Of a stretch of 64,000 nt of DNA, positions 38,102 to 51,662 are shown piece by piece. A program made the position numbers and the translations under genes. Position 1 is the stretch's first letter. Every line of letters starts with the position of its first letter. The notes under the pieces were generated by a model, which saw only the letters and a list, made by a program, of their open reading frames with translations, searched no databases and was not told where the DNA came from. Source of the stretch: Brugia malayi (lineage: Eukaryota; Nematoda; Chromadorea; Rhabditida; Onchocercidae); assembly GCF_000002995.4 (NCBI RefSeq), contig NW_025062477.1:9024649-9088648 (forward strand). Reading direction: 5' to 3'.

Positions 38102-41100
38102 ATGAATTCTGCTACTTCAACGAATGTCGGCTCTACCACGGTATCACACGCAACCGATACGACAGCCAAACATGGTTATGATGTAAAAGGTGGTAATAAT
38201 AGCAAGGATAGTGATTCAGAAGGCGAAGGAGCTGAAGAGGTTTGCTTAAAGAAGTTTTATATACTGCGAAATTTAATTTTGTAGATTAAACGTTGTAAGA
38301 TTTATGATAATGGCTTTGTTTTTATTTCCTTTTTTTTTGAAAACCTTTCAACTTTATTGGTTGTTGTTGTTGTGGAAATGATGAGCAAACATATGAAGTT
38401 ATCTACTGCTATTTATTCTGTCATCCGAAATCCGTAGGTGGAATAAACTCCAACTAAGTGCTGAAAAATGAGTCTGCTGATGAAGTCAATGCTAGGACTG
38501 AACAACACAACCATTTAATAGATTCCAGAGGTAGAATTTGTGCAGGAAATAAAGTACCTGGACTGATGGATTTTATATAAATACTGATATTATCTTCTTG
38601 AGCGGGTTGAGTGGGCGGGTTTGTCATGCCCATCCTTGATCTTCCATCATTGTACTTAATTAACAGACATAAATCAGTTGTTGTTAGGAAGTATATCCGT
38701 GCCCATAGGCATGTCTTTGGATACCTCTCACTTGTACTTCAACAATGGTGAGGTAAGTTTGCTTTCAATAGAAATTTGATATATGAATAACGATCACTGT
38801 TGGATAGTTTTGTAATATAACTTATATCAGCAAACAGAATGTCTCAGTCTAGCTTTTGACTTTTCTTTCTATACTGCTCAAACAATAAATACTTTATTTT
38901 TGATCTCAAATTCTTCGTTACATTCTTCATTGAAAGTGGATGTCAAACAATCGTCAAACTTCATTGTTAACTTTTATCTATATATTTAACTTATTAATTA
39001 ATAACTTTGCCAATTAATCATCCTTGGTTATAATACACATATTAAAATACACTTAGTGTTGTTTTTCAATGTTTTTATTGCAAAAAGTTGTTTTTTCATG
39101 CATTTTGCTTACCACAGAAAAGATAAAATAAGAAATTTTGTCGTCATTTCATCGTGAATCTTGTGCGTCAGTCGTCAGTTTTTCTAGATCTTGGAAGAAA
39201 GCCCATGCAAAAGATGGAGCAAACGGCGTGAGCAAGTAAAACAGCGTAATGTTCCTGGGATCGACTATGCTTACTTGGCAATGGATAATGAAACAGGTAA
39301 CGAAGTGGTATGGAATGAAGTTTTGTTCTCAGAACGCAAAAATTTTCGTTCACAAGAAGAACATATAAATGCCGTTTTCGACAAGTTGACTCATCTCGTG
39401 CACACAAATCTCGTTAAATTCCATAAATATTGGACAGATTCGAAATCTGATAAACCAAGGGTTCGTTTAAATACAGATTTCTCGCATATAATAATTTTTA
39501 AGGTTTCGGTTTTTTTCTTGAACATGAATCCACGTAGAATTTGATTTATAGAACTGTTGTTTATTTCCTTTTTTTTTTTTTTTTTTCCAGTGTCGAGTAA
39601 AGTACATGCAAGATTTGAAAAATGTTGAAAGAGATTCTTACGGGTTTTTGTTTTAAATTCTAGGCATCTTGGTTTCGTGGGTAGTGGTTAGTAAGTATCT
39701 TGAGTCAGTATTTACAGATTGATGAATTGCTCGTGATCATTGTGGAAAATTGGGAGGAGTGGATAAATGTACATCTAGTTCTTATCATCTTATTCAAATC
39801 GTTTTATCAGAGCTCATTGATGAATTGCTAATGGTAGCATCATTTTAGGTCGGAATGCTGCAGACGAACTTTTTTGATTACTTCATTCTTAATTGGCTTT
39901 TGAACTAACAAATTAGCTCTTCAAATTTGTAAAATTCGATACATCAGTTTCCTTTTATATTGTTTAGATAATATTCATAACAGAATATATGTCGTCTGGT
40001 TCACTAGCACGATTCTTACAGCGTACTCGCAAATCTGGAGCTGCTTTAAATCTGAAGGTCGGTTTAATTAATCCTGCTATCTTAGTTTAAAAGGAACAGC
40101 TTTCGGCACCTTTTTAATTCGATTTATGTGTCTTCTCTTTTATCTTATACATATCAGAATTGCCATTTCTCTTTTTTTTTTTCTTTTACTATGTACAGAA
40201 TTTTTTTATGACTTTGCTACTTTTCTTCTTACTTGTTCTTTTCTTTTTGTGTATATTTTGTCCAGATGATTTCAGGCCTGGAAAAAGTGGACTACGCAAA
40301 TCCTGTCTGCTCTGAATTATTTACACTCATGTAATCCTCCAGTTGTTCATGCAAATCTTACTTGCAACACAATGTTCATACAACATAATGGTTTGATCAA
40401 GATCGGTTGTGGTGAGATTTAAATTTTTATACAAATTTTCTGTTTATCTTTCACATACGAATGAGCCGAACAAGTTTTGTAATAGAATTAAGGTTGTTTG
40501 TCTGCTGAGTAAAGAACGTTTTATTTGGGAACGTGATATGGCAAAAGTTTGGATTTTGTGAAATTCACATACATATCTGTAATCTTATTTTAGTCGCTCC
40601 AACTGCAATTCAACATCACGTGAAGACGTTTCAAGAGAATATCAGAAATATGCATTACATTGCACCTGAATATGAACGTAAGATTTTTTTTTGAAGAATT
40701 CTACTACTAGGGAAATTGTAATCAAGATTGCAATTTTCGTTGTGGCCTCATGATAAAAGTGGGGTGTTTTGTTCTTAGTTCTTTCTCTTTGGGGTCTGCG
40801 GAATAAATTTTTGTTTTTTTAGATACAGATTCCATTTCCTCTACCAAATGCGCCGTTTGCAGTTTTGATTACTCCTGATTTTTTTTTTTTTTTTTGATTT
40901 TTAATAGTTTGATTCCAGATTGTAATGCTGTAGCTCCGCCAGCTGACATCTATTCCTTTGGAATATGTGCGCTAGAGGCAAGTTTATCTCGAATATGAGC
41001 TTAAGTATTGGGGCAGTGTAAGTTGTGACCATAAAAAGGCCTGAATCGGAGGCTGAGTTATTCGCCACAGGTTCCAGACTTGTGCTTCCTGTAAAATACA

Positions 41101-43066
41101 TAGAATTCTCAGCAACTTTTTTTGGTATTTCAGATGGCTTTACCGATGGGTTTATGCGGCTCTTCAAATGGTACTGAAACAAGTGTCGTTTCACAGGAGA
41201 TGGTTAGGAGAGGACTGGAATCACTAGAAGATCCTATGCAAAAAGTGAAGACTTAAATTATTGGGAAGCCTCGGTTCAAATGTTCTTTAATTGTTTTGGT
41301 TTGTATGCGTTTACATCATAAAACATCTTTGAATAGCTGACAAGGTTGTAAATGATTTTTAAACACTTGTTATGTATATAAAAAAGGCTTTCTCATTCAA
41401 ATATTTTTGTTCTTGAATGTTAAATTTTAGGATTTCATTGAGAGCTGTTTGAACCAGGACCCATCTAAAAGGCCTACTGCTCGTGATTTATTGTTCCATA
41501 CTATTTTGCTTGAGGTAAACGTTGCATTTGCTTTTTTTCTTTTTTCAATGGTTAAGTATAATTAATAATATGCATTGAGCACGTAATGCACACTGTGTTA
41601 TAGCCTGCGAAATCAATATTCTGGTAAATCACTTAGGTTTATCCGGCATGTTCTTATCAAACAATTAACAGCAATTCACAGAAAAGCTTCTAATTCATAG
41701 CTTGATATTATGACTCAGGTGCATTCTTTAAAATTATTGGCTGCTCACTGCATCGTATCATCGAAATTGAATGATAGCTTAAATGAAGATGATCTGCATG
41801 TAGATGATCCGAATCGCATTGCAGCGACATCAGAATTTCGCGAAATGGCTTATAATCAGGTCCCTTCTTTTCAGGTATTCTTTCTTCGGAATCAAATGAA
41901 ATATTGTCTTACATACTTTTTGTCATATTGAGAAACATAGCAAATTATGTAATGGTAGTAATCTATTGGTTCGAGTTAATAGCTAGTTTGTGAATTAAAT
42001 AGCTTTACATAATTATGCTCGCAGCAAATGACTAATTTCAGGTAGATCTGGAAAAGTTTTTGGAAGATGTTAGTAATGGAATATATCCGCTCATAGCATT
42101 TACTCCTCTTCCTCATCATCAAAGGATGACGGCTTCGACATCTTCATCCGCTATAATTGGCGAACAACAACATGGTGCTTGGATAATTTTTCTTAAATAT
42201 GACATTTCTCTTCAACCAAGTCTCAGTGTTGTAGTGAATTGTTTCAAGCTAAAATTTATTTGCAAATTTTTATAGAAGATCATGGGTCAGATGGTGACAA
42301 ACCGGAGCCGACACCCTCTCCTCCAGCAGATTCACCGGTAGAATATAAAGAAAGCAGGTCAATCATCAAATGTACAGTCACAATTAACGGTAATTTCATG
42401 TCCATAACTGGAAAATACTGTTATGATTTAAATCAAATAATTTTATAATTCAATTCGCTTGTCGCTCTAATTATAAATCTAGTTTATTGTTACATATTTG
42501 CGTTGTTTTTCTTGTAACCACATGATAAGCATTGTGCTTTGCAGGGTCACTGTTAACATTAGTTGTTCAGTTAGATGATATGATGAACCGGCAGTTGACA
42601 GCTAGAATAACTGAGGATGATACCTCAAGTATATTAGCAGCCGAATTAGTGCAGCATGGTTTAATAGCTGAGGTATGTGGTTTTTTTTAAACTCATGCAA
42701 ATATTTTTTTTTTTTTTTTTTTGGAGAAGTATCATTCCTGCTAGCTTTTTATAACTTTTAACAATTGTTATCTTTTTGGAATTACTTAGTGGTTTTTCTA
42801 TTTGAGTTAATCCTTTGAATGCTTAACTCATCTTTTGATTTTTTTACTAATCTAGTGTGATTTGTCGCTGGAACCTTCCACAAATTGAGTCTAGAAAAAA
42901 TGAAGTCCAGTGTCATTTTTTTTTTTTTTTTGCATTTTCGAAAATTTTACAGAGCGATGAAATGAGAGTGGAAGAAGCATTCGCAAAAGCTCTTGGAAAA
43001 GACACAACTGATAGCACTTTGACGAATGAAAAAATAGTTCAAGAAGCATCTACATCGACGTTGTGA
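38102..43066 (+). CDS. hpo-11: Nuclear receptor-binding protein (NRBP) pseudokinase
   Basis: Thirteen exons: 38102-38239, 39188-39460, 39968-40057, 40276-40411, 40594-40677, 40919-40977, 41134-41244, 41431-41514, 41719-41874, 42042-42174, 42276-42389, 42545-42672, 42953-43066. All phases agree, giving 539 residues (human NRBP1 has 535). After a Ser/acidic N-terminus comes EESPCKRW, NVPGIDYAYLAMD and a kinase-like fold (about 60-330). Catalytic residues are replaced: the ATP-binding Lys position is Asn89 (VVWNEV), HRD is HAN (192-194) and DFG is GCV (211-213). The C-terminal part keeps LKLLAAHCIV, LEKFLEDVSNGIYPL and LAAELVQHGLI. NRBP proteins are cytoplasmic adaptors linked to trafficking, Rac and ubiquitin-ligase complexes, not active kinases. 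The intron after exon 6 has a GC donor (GAG|GCAAGT). The start is the only in-frame ATG before the conserved part. Confidence 0.93.
40978..41133 (+). other. GC-AG intron in the NRBP gene
   Basis: The donor is GAG|GCAAGT and the acceptor TATTTCAG. Joining here gives ICALEMALP, matching the conserved human CALEMA, in phase. No GT donor nearby gives the conserved sequence. Confidence 0.8.
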
Positions 43067-46000
43067 CTAAAGAGCCTGTATTTTTTCCCGTAATCATACA
43101 AATTGCACTTCTTTATGGAGATGCTTTTACAAGCAGCTAGAAAAGAGCCTTTAGATGTCGTAACTGTACTATTTTTTCCTCATGTTTCATATTTTAGATT
43201 CCTGAAAAGTCTTGAGCTTGTGCAAATTTTTCTGGTTTAATTACCTCTGAATTTCTTTCAAATCCATTTTTTGTTTAAATTGAGCGGTTAGGTGTTGTAT
43301 CAAATACCTGAGAAATTCTTTTTAGGTATTAGGATTTTGGATTGATGCAGCAATTTTAACAAAGAAACTCTGCTTGTTCCTGATACAACAGAATAGCTCA
43401 GTATTTTTTCTTTTCTGAAAGAATATGAGCTCTGATATCACCTGTTCACGATTATATTGTTATACATATTTGTTCATGTATACACTTTGTTATAGAAAGC
43501 ATTTATTGTTTCAAAGATCATTTGGGCATAGTCCCACCCAGAGAAGTTTATTTGCTTAAGAATTACTTCTTCAGTACTGGATATAAGTTCAAAGTGATGA
43601 ATGAGTCAAATTTTTTGAGTACTTGTTTTGTAATGTGATGGTCCGGGGATGAAGGATATTAGCTGCACTTTTGATGATTTATTTGCTTAACTGCTATCCG
43701 TAACGTTTACTATTTGCTTCATGAAAATAACCTGAAAAGTAAGAAATTGGTAAAAGTTCTAACTATCGCTTACTGTATACGTTGTATTGAGCATCATTTT
43801 GCAGTAGCGGATGCACTGTGGCATCAGGTAATCTCTGAGGAAATTGTCTTGAAGATGATGTGAAGAATCACTTATTGTCGGTTTGAATGAAATTCTTTAC
43901 TTTTTACGGGTATCCGCTGCTAGTCAATGTGTTTGTTAATTCTATGGGGAAGTTGTTTGTATTGTGGGATGCGAGTAAATGTGATTTTGTTTCCAAGCTC
44001 ATAATTATTGCAGAAAATTATTCTGGAAATTGCATATGTTCGATTTATTGTGTTCTGAAGCTTTTCCTATAGATTAAAATATGTCTAGGTGTTCGGTGGT
44101 GATCGTTAAAATATAAGGTTTAGATGGGGGAAGGTTATCTTTTGTATGCGTTTCATTTAAATGCGAACTCCTGCTTTTCCTCAACCTGATGATTTCAGAT
44201 GCATGACTGAGTGTTATCCTTAGATACACTTGTGATGCATGTGGTTTCCATAAGTTTCATTTAAGTTCCTTGAGATTGTGGATGAAATTCGGAGACAAGA
44301 GTTTTTTATATTCTTTTAAGTTCCTATCATTGCTAGCTCTGTAAGTGGAATTCAGAGTGGCAAAGAAAATGAGGCCAGAAATGGTTATAAATTAGATGGG
44401 AAGTCATTCCAAGTAAGCTAATGCTGATGAATTCAACTAGCTGAAGCATTAATATTGATCTATCTATTATCCATCTAAATCTGAACTGTTCGTTGCCACG
44501 AGCAAAATTAGTAGCATCTAACAAAATGAATCATTAATTAGAAGATATGTTAAAGAATGCTCCATTCAAACAGCTCGAGTCACATAAGGTTGAAGTGATG
44601 CTCATATAATGCAATCAGCTTTCATCCATCTATTCTCAGTTCATGTTGCAGAGGAGATTTATGGAAAGGAACAAATGAACATTCAGTACTACTGCTTCTT
44701 CTTAGAGTAAAGTTTTGGGTGGTCATACAGTCTATATGAAAGATAAATTCAGTGTCGCAAATACTAGTGTTTGCGAATTATAATATGATATGGAGCGCTC
44801 TGCGATCTCTCATAATATTTATCACATGGATGAAAAGTTATCGCTCTCTCAGATTTTGTCCGGAATTTTTTTGATTAAAATTGCATTGGGATTTTTGGGT
44901 TTTATATCTCTCCAGATTATGATGACTTGTGTGCTTTATGAAAAGGCTGTTTTTAGATTGTTTGCGCTAGCTTGATATGAAAAATTTGTTATAAATTTTT
45001 GAGTTATTTTATGCTTCCTCATAATTTTCTCTTCTGCAATTTGAAAAACACCGAAGGTATAGTATTGCTTATAGAGAAAAATTTACAAGGAAATCATTTC
45101 ACATACTTGTTGGCGATAGCTTTAATTATTAGCAATCGTTTTATTCATGATCCATTAGTCTATTCTAACTATAATTAATGTTCAGAAATACGTCTTATTC
45201 AATACTTCAATTTATTCAATATTTTATTTCACAATTTTATTTCAGTTTATTCAACATTACTCTGAAATTTCTCCGTATGCTTTCTTTTTATTCAGTTCTG
45301 TCGTCTTTAGGAATCTATTTTCTTTCTCTTGTTGATATTTTCATTTATCGGTTTAGATCTTGGCCACATGAACTGACTTTTATTGAAAAAATAAAAATGC
45401 CCACTTTTAGAATGGATTCTCCAAGCCAAATCATTCACTTTCCTTTTTATGTCTACTATCATTTTGGATTTTCAAAAGACATATTCCAGCGCTTTTTTGA
45501 AATATCAAGTGGTCTGTCTGTCTCTTCAGTTATTATTTAAAGATGTAGTATTTGTCGTCTTCTTACATGACTTGTTGCATGATTATTGTTTAGTTGTGAA
45601 TTGGTACTGCAGTTTTTTACGTTAAAAAAGCCTTCTACAGCAGTTACGTAGTTAGACCATTTTAAGAACAGAAGTTTGATGATAATTAAAATATAATTAA
45701 AAGCTCTATGCTTTCCACACCCTAGCTCAATAGATTTGTTGGACTAAATTAACAGAATACTCACAGTCACAACATTATTCCTTCGTCGCTTATCGATTCA
45801 GTGATCTTTGCAGTGATCAGTTATAATGATCATCACGATTTCTTTTTCAACAGTTAATTAGTTTCGAAGTTTTATAAAAATATATTATTTGTGGTGCACC
45901 TTTTCTTAGCACTTTGAGTGACTGATTTATCACAATTTCCATTTCGCTCCAACCGATTAACCTTTCATTCTATTCTTGACTCTTACCGCAACAATTTAAA

Positions 46001-47057
46001 ATCGTAGAATACATTTTTATTTCATTGGTTATTGCAAATGTCCATCCATTGATTTGTATTGCTTGTTCTTTTTCAGTAGAGTCTGGAGACCCAAATGAAG
46101 CTCGAATGATTCAGCTATATTGCAGTGCTTACTAGTTTAGTGAGTGTCCAAGTGCTGGTCTCCAACAAATTCTTTTTGAAAGCAGAATGACGGTTAGAAA
46201 TCGCTAGGCAGAGTAAAAAATTTTTCTAATGCATAGGGGAGGATAACACTTGGATTGGGTTGGGCAAAGCCGATTTGAGCCTGGAGACCCCCAATAAGTC
46301 CACTTTTGGCCAATCAATTCGTCTGCTATATCTAGTTGCTTCTTATTATCATATGTCTTTACTCACATGGAATAATTCAAATGTTCCTGCATAACAGTGG
46401 AACAGTAAGTGAATGATGCATACAATTTTTTATATATTTTTTCAAAAACTTGGTAAGATTGAATAGCTAAATCGCATTAGTGATTTGAACCGATTTGAAT
46501 CAGATTTTATTTACAGTTTTCCAATTTTTGTGTGTCTGTCACTTTTCCAGTTCAATCTGTTTTCGAATCGACTTTTTTCTAACAAATTAGAAATCTTTCA
46601 GATAATAATAGATATTGCTGTTAACTTTGTCATTTCTGTGCAGTTGTTCAAAGCTAAGTTATGAAAATGGTATGCTTCTTTTGTTATTTTCATAGTAGAT
46701 TGCATGGCTTTATTATTCTGACCAGATAGTATCCAGTCATAGACAGCTAACTGACCAGTTGAGTTATGTTTACCGATGCTCCGAATATGTTTACCTTTAT
46801 TTTACTGAGATGAAGATTTGTCGTTGTTATCGAATAAAATTAAACAGTTTAAGGAAGTAATTGGCAGTGAATGCCAGATTGCTATCCACAAAAACTAACT
46901 TAGACAAAGGTTATACTGTAGACTAACTTATGACAAGGCTTGATTTACAAGAAGGAGCGAACATGCCGCAAAGGAGGTTAGGTAAATAAAGAACTGTTAA
47001 CCTAGTTAAATTGGAATATAATTTAGAGTTAGTAAGCAACCGACAAGCAAAACAAAA

Positions 47058-48796
47058 GATCAACTAAATAAAGAACTGATAATTTGTAAACAATCTAATT
47101 GGGAGCAAATTTCTACACATATTCGAGTTAAAATTGAAAGATAAATATTGGTTAAATGATTTTCTGCATGAGATTGGAACATTTGTTGTATAAGGAATGC
47201 TCAAATAAGATAGATTTTAGTTTTATGGCTTTCATACAATTATAATTTGGTTTTTCAACAAGTACCTCAAATATTTCTTAAAGTTTATAATCCCATCATA
47301 GTGACTGCCTTTTTTGCAAGTGAGAGATCATACTAATTTCAAAAGATTGAAACACACTCAACTAATCTTTATAAAAAGCAATCCCAAATAACGATTGTTT
47401 AGAATAAGATCTGAAGAATGTTGAATTCCAAATGTAGAGTCCTCTTTAAGATTCATTTTGAAAAAGTGCAGGATTCACAGCAACAGCAAAGCAAAAAAAT
47501 TTTTTTCACTTTGTTAAAAGTTTTCAAATCCATTATGATGGAAAAAAAGAAAGGAGAAAACTAGGCGCTGTTTGTTTACAACGCGTGATTTATGAATTTG
47601 TCCACGCCGAAGATTTTATTCTTCTTCCTCACATAATTACTCCATAGAATTGTTCAGTGCGATTAGCACACTTTTCATGCGGTCAATCGTACATTCAGTC
47701 TCTAAAGGCTACTTAGAATTTGACTTATGCAAGATGGATTATTTAAATATTTTTATTTGCTACTAGAATTTGTATATGTATGTGAAAAAATAATTACAGA
47801 GTCCGAAAAGTCGCGGAAGAAGCAAAAGATGAATTAAATATTTAGAATAAGAGCTAGCAGGAAACCGCAACAAATAGATGAGGGAAAGAACCAATTCAGA
47901 AAAGTGAGGTAGCGCAAAGTACATAGGAATTTAAAATTTAGCATTAAAACGTGCAGAGGCTGATAAAACTGATGGATACTTTATTTCCTAGTTAGGCTGT
48001 TTTTATGCTTGTATGAATGATATAATAATAGCTATTTTATGGAATGCAGTTAAGTATACTGTCCATTGTTATCACATTGTCATCATCTTTATCAGCAAAA
48101 TAAAGTGTATCCTTTCTCATATTTCAAAGTTGGCTCTTGTGTAGACTACAACTCAGAGTGTGCATTTATGCTTTCATGTAAGTCATTATGCGAACATTTA
48201 GGATTCAAAAAGTTTCTTTGGGTTGATTATTCATCACTTCTGATTTAGTTAGTGTCGTGAAACTTGTTTCTTGTAGATTAGAGTCGAATTAGACTTTCGT
48301 ATGCTCAGGAGTCTTCCTTGTAGTTGATACAGACAAATGCTTTGATTTAAAGATCTGTTATGAGGATTTTATTCGTTAGCAACCACGATGCAAACTATAT
48401 CGAGAATATGCTTATAAGTTCGTAGTATTTGCCTATGAAAATTAGGTGAGGAAAACAATTAATTAGATAAGGGATTGAGTTTGGCGAGCGCATATGAAAA
48501 GTTGAAATTGGACCTTAGTCAGTGAAATGTTGAACATGAATGACCTCCTTATATAGCAAGCATATGAAAAAACAATGTATGTGATTTACAATGAGAAGTT
48601 GACTTGCCGAAAGAGATATCAGCCTAACAAAGCGTTGTTGACCTCGTTTACAAGTAAATCTAATTACCACTTAACAAGTCATAAAGGAGTCAGTTAAGCA
48701 AAAGTTGTTGATCTTGTAGATTCAAACATAATTTAAAATCAATGACGAAACAAAGGTCAACTAAATAAAGAACTGATACCATGTAAACAATCTATT
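47058..48796. repeat. Dispersed repeat, two copies plus a partial
   Basis: About 42 bases containing CAACTAAATAAAGAACTGAT and TGTAAACAATCTA occur at 47058-47100 and 48755-48796 with few differences. A shorter related piece (AAATAAAGAACTG) lies at 46984-46996. Flanking sequences are more loosely alike, which suggests two old copies of a larger element. Confidence 0.65.
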
Positions 48797-49187
48797 TGAA
48801 AGAGGGTACAAAATAAATAGTTTCAAGCTGTTGTAGAAAGAGAGGATAATGAAGAAAGCTAGCACTGTCGTAAAGGTATAGATTGCTCCGTCCTGCAATG
48901 GTTGCTATTTCCAAAAAAAAACCTGCTAATTGTGGAAGCAATGCAGTTAGCAATACATATGCAGTAAGATAGATATATAATGACAGGCGTAATCTTTTCA
49001 GGTAATCAACCGAGTGCTGTACTGTATTTAGATAATGAATTTGGAACGGCTGTTTGACGGGTAAAATAAGACAGTCCTTTATTCTATGGATGTAATACGA
49101 CTTTATTTGATACATTTCGTAAGTTATGCGGAGCTTCGCGAAAATTATTTCGAGTTTCGCGATAGTTAAAGGTCTGAGTATTACCAA
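48792..49187 (-). other. Unassigned 131-codon open frame
   Basis: A long frame for such AT-rich DNA. It has a hydrophobic stretch (AYVLLTALLPQLAGFF) that could be a membrane segment. No family is recognised, its first codon is TTG, and its 3' end overlaps the dispersed repeat. Probably chance. Confidence 0.12.
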
Positions 49188-50687
49188 AATTGCTTTTCAT
49201 ATGATTTAATAGGAAATCAGAAAGAAAGCACTTTCTTTATTTGTACCTTTTATGTTTATTCATATTATTTTTAATTAAAAGTTAGATCTAATCGACGGAA
49301 TTGAGTACGAAGTCGAAATTTTAAAGGCATTTATTGATTTTGCTGATGTTATAGCATAGTTTACAATCATGGGGGAAAGCACGAAATGAAAGTCAATGAT
49401 TGGCGGTTCTTTTGACAACAATCAGATGGGAAAGTGTTGTTGTTGTTGTTGTTATTGTTGTCATAGCAGAAGCATAAGAGAACAGAGTCAATCATTATTC
49501 GTTTTTCATAAGGCGTTTATATTGCAAGTCACCCATGCACTAATCGATCCCGCATTAACTTCTGCTGTCACTGCCGACACTTACGACATATTCGGTCCGC
49601 ATCGACAATTATTTGGCTGATCACATAATGTTTGTTACGTGTCACCGGCAGAAGTTTTTTGAAAATTCAATTTCTTGTTCAGAAAAACTTATGTGTTTTA
49701 TTTTCTGACTGAAATATGCTGCGATATGCATTATTAAAAACAAAAAACATACTTTCCGTGTCAAAACTGAATAAAAGAAAGTAGAAATGGATCGCTTTCA
49801 TTGAACTGCGGCACATCCGCTCCGCTCGTTGTCAGTTCCATTCACTGTATTCTGTAACATATTTGTCAAACACAGATTGATAATAAGGTTGCAGATTACT
49901 GGCACATTTATAAGCACATAAAGTTGTGTATATGCAAATGCTACAAGCAAAAATGGATAACGATGAAGACATTGTCATCACATCTGTATTGTAAACTATT
50001 AAGTCCTTTAGTTTACATGAAATTTGAAAACAGATTTCTTCTGTGTTCTAATAAAATTTGGGATCATAGTCGATCCGATTATTAATTCAATTCTTCACTT
50101 TTCATGTTCTATATTTGCGAAATTTAGATCGATCAAGAATGATTTTATAAGATTATTAGTGAATTACTGAAATTGTTATTGCTTACAATAAATGGACGAG
50201 CGAAAGGAATTGATTCGTTACTTCTGGATTTCTGAGCTGCTGCTAATAGATTTCCGGATTGTAGAATGGCTGGCATACTTCATCAACTGAGAACACTTTT
50301 TTACATAGTACTAATACTAATCATACTGGAAGTGGCTGTGAAATATCTGGATGAGTAATTTATTCAGCCATAGTAGCTAAAAAATTCCATGAAATTTTCA
50401 GTTCCAAGTAAACGCTTTGCGGAATCAGAATGATATTTTGGCTGTTGTTTGGAATGATCTGGCTATATGAGGTGGACTTGAATAATAATTAAAATGAAAA
50501 TTGAATTTTTTGATCTTTTGACCTTTGTACACTTAAGTATATCACTTATTTATTTGCTTAATTTATTTATTGATATTGCCTATCGTACATTATTAATTCG
50601 CTTGCATACTCTTTCTGAGATTTGCGCTGTTTCACATTTTCTTATTCTTCTTCCGCATTGACTGACATTAATTGCAGTTTATTTCAG

Positions 50688-51608
50688 GTGGAAATTCCTC
50701 AGAACTTATTTTTCAAGAGGAAAATATAAAATTTGTTACTGAATTTCTTCACAGAGTACCGTTGACCTCTATTTCTATTAGCGATGAATATAAATGTTCC
50801 TTCCCCGAACTTAAATAAAGTTTATTGGTAAGAAATTTTGTATTACTAACTAAGCTAAAACAGTCTTTTCGAAAAATATGGGACCATTTCTAATGAAGTT
50901 AAAAAATTCTTGAGTATGTTGAGGGAAGAAATGAAGCGAAAAAATTCAAATCTCAGGTATTAATTTCGCAAATGATGTCATCATCAAAGCTTCGATCTAA
51001 ATCTCAAATAAAAATCATGTTAAAGTTGATTTCTTTTTTTAGAATTCAATAAAATTTTTTCAATAAAACTGATTTTTTTTCAAATTGGTACATAATTTTT
51101 TAATATGCTGAAGTCAGGTGACCATCATCAACGAACTCTTTATTCTTATTACCTTTTTAATTGATTTACTGAATTTATTCCGTTTTATGAATATATTCAA
51201 GGAAAATATTTCACCACTAATTTCATTCTAGCCTCATTTATATAATTATAATATTTTGTATTAGAGTAGGACTTAAACTGTAGAGAATATCTACCAGAGA
51301 CTTTTTTTCAGCTCATTCCATCTACATTACCTGATACGACTGGAGTTTTGACTTTCTTAATGCTAAGCTCACTTTTCTCGGTTATCAGCACTGTTTAATT
51401 GTATCTTTCTTAATTTATAACGAATTTTCAGGTCAAACTTATTCAGAATTCACTTAATTATGTATTACAACGATATCAAAATCTAAAAATTAAACATACA
51501 GATTTATTTTCGTCAGAGTTTGATCATGAAGTACTTGTAATTGCTAAAACCGATAAATATCTATTGACACAAAGTGTGAAAAATGAAAATTTTTATGTCG
51601 AAATATAA
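50688..51608 (+). CDS. Candidate exons of unknown identity upstream of the MAGUK
   Basis: Two coding-like segments each follow a strong acceptor. The first starts after ATTTCAG (50688) and reads NSSELIFQEENIKFVTEFLH. It has a donor at AGA|GTACCG (50763) and otherwise ends at 50817 with a stop overlapping AATAAA. The second starts after GAATTTTCAG (51432) and reads VKLIQNSLNYVLQRYQNLKI followed by about 38 more codons to a TAA at 51608. They join in phase. The helical EENIKFVTEFLHR faintly resembles L27 domains, which stand at the N-terminus of many MAGUKs. These could be 5' exons of the MAGUK, or a separate small gene in an operon with it. No upstream exon with matching phase was found. Confidence 0.3.
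50814..50819 (+). terminator. Possible polyadenylation signal
   Basis: AATAAA overlapping a TAA stop codon of the first candidate exon upstream of the MAGUK. It would suit a short transcript ending here. Confidence 0.25.
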
Positions 51609-51639
51609 TTTTTGCTGAATTGAGAATTTTATGGTGGCT

Positions 51640-51649
51640 ATTATAGCAG
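51640..51649 (+). promoter_or_regulatory. Possible trans-splice acceptor of the MAGUK gene
   Basis: ATTATAGCAG ends 13 bases before the ATG at 51663. Coding upstream of it cannot be joined, because the ATG frame has a TAA between this site and the ATG. That favours a spliced-leader or 5' untranslated exon here. Confidence 0.4.
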
Positions 51650-51662
51650 ACGATAATTCGAG

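Larger units (their letters stand above)
43067..50687. other. Intergenic region, NRBP to the MAGUK locus
   Basis: No gene supported in 7.6 kb. It contains NRBP 3' untranslated sequence, a dispersed repeat family (46.9-48.8 kb), a TGT-rich simple repeat near 49435-49461 and two long AT-rich open frames (45178-45540 plus, 48792-49187 minus). A short coding-like frame near 50266-50354 is described under findings. Confidence 0.5.

Noticed and set aside
45178..45540. 120-codon AT-rich open frame
   Set aside because: Phe/Ile/Leu/Ser-rich composition expected from AT-rich DNA; no domain and no splice context.
46079..46135. Short coding-like frame (SGDPNEARMIQLYCSAY) after a TTTTTCAG acceptor
   Set aside because: Only 18 codons and no donor of the matching phase; could be an alternative last exon but is unsupported.
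49396..49620. Open frame with a run of cysteines
   Set aside because: The Cys run comes from a TGT trinucleotide repeat; the rest has no recognisable domain.
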